9,929 nt of DNA from Nitrospinota bacterium. Lineage in GTDB: Bacteria; Nitrospinota; Nitrospinia; UBA9942. Within the stretch, counting starts at the first letter, position 1, and every line of letters begins with the position of its first letter. The stretch spans positions 1 to 9,929 of the forward strand of contig DNJG01000053.1 of NCBI GenBank assembly GCA_003489165.1. The letters are read 5' to 3'. Both the position numbers and the translations under genes were made by a program. A model generated the notes under the pieces. The model worked only from the letters and a program-made list of their open reading frames with translations. It had not been told where the DNA came from and did no database searches. Positions 6,903-9,929 of this stretch are shown here, piece by piece.

Positions 6903-7568
6903 TTACTGTATCTCCACCTCAGAAACCTCACCATAAGATGTGAGGTCATTTGAAAGCGCACTAATGTTTAGTCCCGGAACCGTTGTCACTGTGGCAATGA
7001 TATCCAGAGAATCCCTTACTATATTTCTGTATATCTGAATTGTTGTTATTGTAATACCATGTTTATTCAGTATCTTTTCAACCTTTCCGATAATATCAGG
7101 TACATCCTTTGCCACTAAATTGATGCTCCTGGTACCCTTGCTTGCAAGAAATACCTTCTCCCACTTACTCAACAGGCTCAATGAAATAATGATTATTATT
7201 GTAGCAAGTAACGAACCCACATAAAACCCTGACCCTGCTCCTAACCCAATTCCGGCAGTAGTCCAGAGGCTTGCAGCAGTGGTAAGCCCCTTTATGGAAA
7301 CACCAAAGCGAAGAATTGCACCTGCCCCAAGGAAACCAATACCACTGACAACCTGTGCTGCAATCCTCCCGGGGTCGGAATTCTCAGGATTTCCTATCTC
7401 CTGTGCCACATGTATGGAGACCAGCATCATGAGGGTTGAACCGACACACAGAATTATATGTGTCCTTAACCCGGCAGGCTGATTTCTCCTCTCTCTTTCA
7501 ATTCCTATTATCCCGCCAAGTATGGTTGATAGTATTAACCTTATGGCGATTTCATGATATGTCAGCAT
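6903..7568 (-). CDS. MgtC/SapB family membrane protein
   Basis: A 221-residue inner-membrane protein with about five membrane segments in the first 133 residues (roughly 8-24, 38-58, 68-90, 97-112 and 113-133) and a soluble C-terminal ACT-like domain (about 147-221) of the kind found in longer MgtC relatives. Conserved family motifs are visible: GIERERRNQPAGLRTH (22-37), GIGFLGAGAI (76-85) and GLTTAASLW (94-102). MgtC proteins support growth at low magnesium and, in pathogens, survival in macrophages. They are thought to act on other membrane complexes and not to transport magnesium. In environmental bacteria the role is unclear, so no symbol is given. The ATG at 7568 has a weak GGGG ribosome-binding site about 9 nt upstream. 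It is transcribed divergently from the DUF1015 gene. Confidence 0.95.
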   Translation of the reverse strand: MLTYHEIAIRLILSTILGGIIGIERERRNQPAGLRTHIILCVGSTLMMLVSIHVAQEIGNPENSDPGRIAAQVVSGIGFLGAGAILRFGVSIKGLTTAASLWTTAGIGLGAGSGFYVGSLLATIIIIISLSLLSKWEKVFLASKGTRSINLVAKDVPDIIGKVEKILNKHGITITTIQIYRNIVRDSLDIIATVTTVPGLNISALSNDLTSYGEVSEVEIQ

Positions 7569-7591
7569 ATTTAAAACCCCATAAATTCATC

Positions 7592-7619
7592 ATAATATAA
7601 CATAAAACCGAATAGACAA
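7592..7619 (-). promoter_or_regulatory. Candidate promoter for the MgtC-family gene
   Basis: On the minus strand, TTGTCT (7614-7619, 4 of 6 to -35) is followed after 16 bp by TATTAT (7592-7597, 5 of 6 to -10). The predicted transcript starts about 15-20 nt before the MgtC start codon, a short leader. Its -35 box overlaps that of the divergent promoter at 7613-7640. Confidence 0.4.
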
Positions 7620-7640
7620 ATAAAAAAAGTTTGATATAAT
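7613..7640 (+). promoter_or_regulatory. Strong promoter for the DUF1015 gene
   Basis: TAGACA (7613-7618, 5 of 6 to -35), a 16-bp spacer and a perfect TATAAT (7635-7640) preceded by TG at the extended -10 position. Transcription would start near 7647, giving a leader of about 55 nt before the ATG at 7701. The best promoter match in the window. Confidence 0.7.
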
Positions 7641-7700
7641 GAAAACGTAGGCAAAGGATTTTACTTTTAGCAACTAAAGAAGGGAGATGCGAGGCAGATA

Positions 7701-9041
7701 ATGGCAAAGATAATACCTTTTAAGGGCATTTTATACAATAAAGAAAAGATAAGAGACATTAAGGATGTGGTCGCACCTCCATATGATGTTATATCACCTG
7801 CGGAACAGGAGGAGTTGTATAAGAGGCATGAAAATAATGTGGTGAGGCTCATACTTGGCAAGGAATCAGACAGTGATACTCCTGATAACAACCGTTATAC
7901 AAAGGCGAGGGACTCTTTTGATTCATGGCAGAGGGATAGTATCCTCATTAAAGATGCCTTCCCCTCTATTTATGTATATTCACAGGAATACCACCTTGGC
8001 GAAACTGAAGGATTTGAGAAGAAGAGGAGGCTCGGCTTTATCGCCTTATCAAAATTAGAAGATTTTGGTGAGGGGAAGATACACCCGCATGAAAATACAC
8101 TCGCAAAGCCAAAAGAAGATAGGCTTAAACTCATGCAGCACTGTAATGCAAACTTTAGCTCAATATTCGGCCTCTTCTCCGACCCGTCGAAGAGAATAGA
8201 TTCGGTATTAAAAGATTACATGAGACATTCTCCCTTATATGACATGGTTGATGATGCAGGGATGAGGCATACACTCTGGGCAATAAGAGATAACAGGGCA
8301 ATAAAGATAATCACGAGTGTTATGTCTGATAAGCAGATATTTATTGCAGACGGGCATCACAGATATGAGACTGCAATCAATTACCGTAATGAAATGAGAG
8401 GGAAATTGCCCAATTTTTCAGGTGAAGAACTATATAATTATGTAATGATGTATTTCACCAATACAAACTCCGAAGGGCTTTCCATACTGCCAATCCACAG
8501 GCTTGTAAGTAACCTATCAGATTTTGATAAGAAGAAAATAGTTGAGAAGGCAGGGGAATTTTTTAATATTGAAAAACTTTCTTTTAATGAATCTGATGAA
8601 AAGACTGTTAAACAAAAACTTTTCTCAGATATAAAAGAGAGGGGTGAAAAGGAGCATATATTTGGTATGTATCTCGGAAATGATGAGTATCTTTTACTCA
8701 CACTGAAGGATGAGGATGTTTTAGACAGGTTAATTACAAATTCAAGGCATCCGTCATGGAAAAAACTTGATGTCACAATCCTTCATACCCTTTTAATTGA
8801 AAAGGTTCTAAGAATAAGTGAAAAAAATCTTGCAGAGCAGAAAAACATAACCTATACCATAAGCGGAGATGAGGCTATAAAAGATGTAAAGGCGGGCAAA
8901 TACCAGATAGCCCTTTTCTTAAATCCTACAAAGATAGAAGAGGTTAAGGATGTTGCCGCCGCAGGTGAGAAGATGCCGCAGAAATCAACATTTTTCTATC
9001 CTAAGCTCCTGACAGGTCTCGTGATGAATAAGCTGGAGTAA
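7701..9041 (+). CDS. DUF1015 family protein
   Basis: A 446-residue cytoplasmic protein of the DUF1015 (COG4198) family, full length, with no signal peptide or membrane segment. Conserved blocks are VAPPYDVIS (24-32), IHPHENTLAKPKEDRLKLM (127-145), FIADGHHRYETA (214-225) and MPQKSTFFYPKLLTGL (425-440). The biochemical function of the family is, to my knowledge, not firmly established. DGHHR resembles a motif in ParB-fold proteins that act as free-serine kinases (SerK, SbnI), and I recall family members beside serine-biosynthesis genes, so a small-molecule kinase role is a reasonable guess. No such neighbour is present here. The ATG at 7701 is preceded by GAGG (7691-7694), 6 nt away, and matches the common family start MAKIIPFKG. 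It has its own promoter and is followed after 120 bp by larE on the same strand. Confidence 0.93.
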   Translation: MAKIIPFKGILYNKEKIRDIKDVVAPPYDVISPAEQEELYKRHENNVVRLILGKESDSDTPDNNRYTKARDSFDSWQRDSILIKDAFPSIYVYSQEYHLGETEGFEKKRRLGFIALSKLEDFGEGKIHPHENTLAKPKEDRLKLMQHCNANFSSIFGLFSDPSKRIDSVLKDYMRHSPLYDMVDDAGMRHTLWAIRDNRAIKIITSVMSDKQIFIADGHHRYETAINYRNEMRGKLPNFSGEELYNYVMMYFTNTNSEGLSILPIHRLVSNLSDFDKKKIVEKAGEFFNIEKLSFNESDEKTVKQKLFSDIKERGEKEHIFGMYLGNDEYLLLTLKDEDVLDRLITNSRHPSWKKLDVTILHTLLIEKVLRISEKNLAEQKNITYTISGDEAIKDVKAGKYQIALFLNPTKIEEVKDVAAAGEKMPQKSTFFYPKLLTGLVMNKLE

Positions 9042-9067
9042 TAAGAACAATAACTCAAAAGACTCGC

Positions 9068-9139
9068 TAGGCACGAAGACACAAAGTTTAATTCTCGATT
9101 TTAAAAAATCTTCTTCGTGTCTTTGAGTCTTCGTGGCTA
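9068..9139. repeat. Inverted repeat made of 8-bp units (CACGAAGA type)
   Basis: The left arm (9068-9086) and right arm (9121-9139) are inverted copies matching at 17 of 19 positions, around a 34-bp spacer that contains a small A/T palindrome (9097-9110). The right arm extends inward, and on the complementary strand it reads CACGAAGA, CTCAAAGA, CACGAAGA, an 8-bp period. The left arm reads CACGAAGA then CACAAAG. It fills most of the 120-bp gap between DUF1015 and larE. As RNA it would fold into a strong hairpin that could protect the DUF1015 transcript or attenuate read-through. There is no U-tract directly after it to make it a standard terminator. Confidence 0.85.
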
Positions 9140-9161
9140 ATAAAAAGAGTTTATTATTTCT

Positions 9162-9929
9162 ATGCATGAACTTCATTTGAAATTTGAAACATTAAAAAAC
9201 ATCCTGAGAGAAATGGGGAGTGTTATAGTTGCATTCTCTGGAGGTGTGGACAGCACTTTTCTCTTAAAAGTGGCAAAGGATGAGTTGGGTGAAAATGTCA
9301 TTGGAGTAACTGCAACATCAAGCACATATCCGGAAAGGGAATTTAAAGAGGCAAAAACATTGGCAGAGGAGATTGGCATAAGACATATTGTAATAGAATC
9401 GGAGGAGCTTAATATCTCAGGCTTCAAGGAAAACCCGCCTAACAGATGTTACTTTTGCAAAGGTGAACTTTTCGGCAAATTAAAAGAAGTGGCAGAGAAA
9501 GAGAAAATAAGATTTGTTGCAGATGGTTCAAATTTAGATGATGTATCCGACTATAGGCCCGGGAGAAAGGCAGCAGAGGAATTGGGTGTCAGGAGTCCCT
9601 TAAAAGAGGCTGGATTTACAAAGGAAGATATAAGGGCATTATCAAAGGAACTGGAGCTAAAAACATGGAATAAGCAGTCCTTTGCATGTCTTGCATCCCG
9701 ATTCCCCTATGGAAAAGAGATAACCTCTGATAAGCTCAGTATGGTTGATAAGGCTGAAGATTTTTTGCTGTCTATGGGATTCAGGCAGGTAAGGGTCAGA
9801 CACTATGATGAAATGGCAAGGATAGAGGTTTCAAAAGACGAAATTAAAAAGCTCTTTAATAATGGCACATCAGAAAAAATATCAAAGAGGCTTAAAGAAA
9901 TCGGTTTTAAATATGTGACAGTTGATTTA
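9162..9929 (+). CDS. larE: LarE, pyridinium dithiocarboxylate mononucleotide cofactor sulfur transferase (3' end cut)
   Basis: The first 256 residues of a PP-loop ATP pyrophosphatase of the LarE family, truncated by the window edge; about 10-25 residues are probably missing. LarE adenylates the carboxylates of the precursor made by LarB and inserts sulfur, before LarC adds nickel to finish the nickel-pincer cofactor of lactate racemase LarA. The PP-loop SGGVDS is at residues 26-31. The family motif ACLASRFPYG contains C176, the position of the sacrificial cysteine in the Lactobacillus plantarum enzyme. A further pair, C96 and C99 in NRCYFCK, makes this the three-cysteine type reported to bind a [4Fe-4S] cluster. 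The start at 9162 follows an in-frame stop at 9144 and gives the usual spacing to the PP-loop; the ribosome-binding site is weak (AAAGAG). No larA, larB or larC is in the window. Confidence 0.95.
   Translation, partial: MHELHLKFETLKNILREMGSVIVAFSGGVDSTFLLKVAKDELGENVIGVTATSSTYPEREFKEAKTLAEEIGIRHIVIESEELNISGFKENPPNRCYFCKGELFGKLKEVAEKEKIRFVADGSNLDDVSDYRPGRKAAEELGVRSPLKEAGFTKEDIRALSKELELKTWNKQSFACLASRFPYGKEITSDKLSMVDKAEDFLLSMGFRQVRVRHYDEMARIEVSKDEIKKLFNNGTSEKISKRLKEIGFKYVTVDL

Noticed and set aside
7687..7701. Four-codon leader frame whose TAA overlaps the DUF1015 ATG
   Set aside because: Its ATG directly abuts the only purine-rich stretch, so spacing is wrong for initiation, and the peptide shows no attenuation-type codon run.
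3438..9427. Other long open frames opposite or out of phase with the large genes
   Set aside because: They lie wholly inside well-supported genes and none shows a recognisable domain or ribosome-binding site.

Overview
The window is about 9.9 kb of AT-rich bacterial chromosome with dense, ordinary-looking housekeeping and envelope genes and no phage, transposase, CRISPR, tRNA or rRNA signal. A very large AsmA/YhdP-type protein and a membrane-anchored M23 peptidase point to a two-membrane (Gram-negative) cell. A bacterial deoxyhypusine-synthase-like protein, a DUF1015 protein and a cysteine-rich LarE together suggest an environmental, probably anaerobic lineage such as Nitrospirota or a Desulfobacterota-like group. 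That placement is inference from gene content and general sequence character; nothing here fixes the taxonomy.

Layout. Positions 59-7568 are read on the minus strand. In transcription order they carry an MgtC/SapB-family membrane protein (7568-6903), the 1195-residue AsmA-like protein (6742-3155), a deoxyhypusine-synthase-like enzyme (2895-1855), a possible 62-residue hypothetical protein (1635-1447), an M23 metallopeptidase (1256-336) and a cold-shock protein (262-59). At about 7569-7700 a short divergent promoter region switches to the plus strand, which carries a DUF1015 protein (7701-9041) and LarE (9162 to the window edge, missing only its last residues). Gaps between same-strand genes are wide (73 to about 600 bp) and contain their own promoter-like sites. 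The genes therefore look like a string of mostly single transcription units, not one tight operon, and no shared pathway is evident.

The least ordinary feature is in the gaps. Three of them (about 1691-1780, 2925-3033 and 9068-9139) hold imperfect inverted repeats whose arms are themselves built of short units of about 8-11 bp beginning with CAC or ACG. The three elements differ in sequence but share this design. A fourth gap (6808-6896) holds a one-armed relative plus other short repeat fragments. One of these elements lies inside the predicted leader of the deoxyhypusine-synthase-like mRNA and another between DUF1015 and larE. A separate 16-bp inverted repeat sits just upstream of the cold-shock gene.

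Other points of note: LarE has a CxxC pair as well as the cysteine at position 176, which fits the iron-sulfur-cluster type of LarE. DUF1015 has a DGHHR motif reminiscent of ParB-fold serine kinases. The deoxyhypusine-synthase-like enzyme keeps the active-site lysine although bacteria lack eIF5A.
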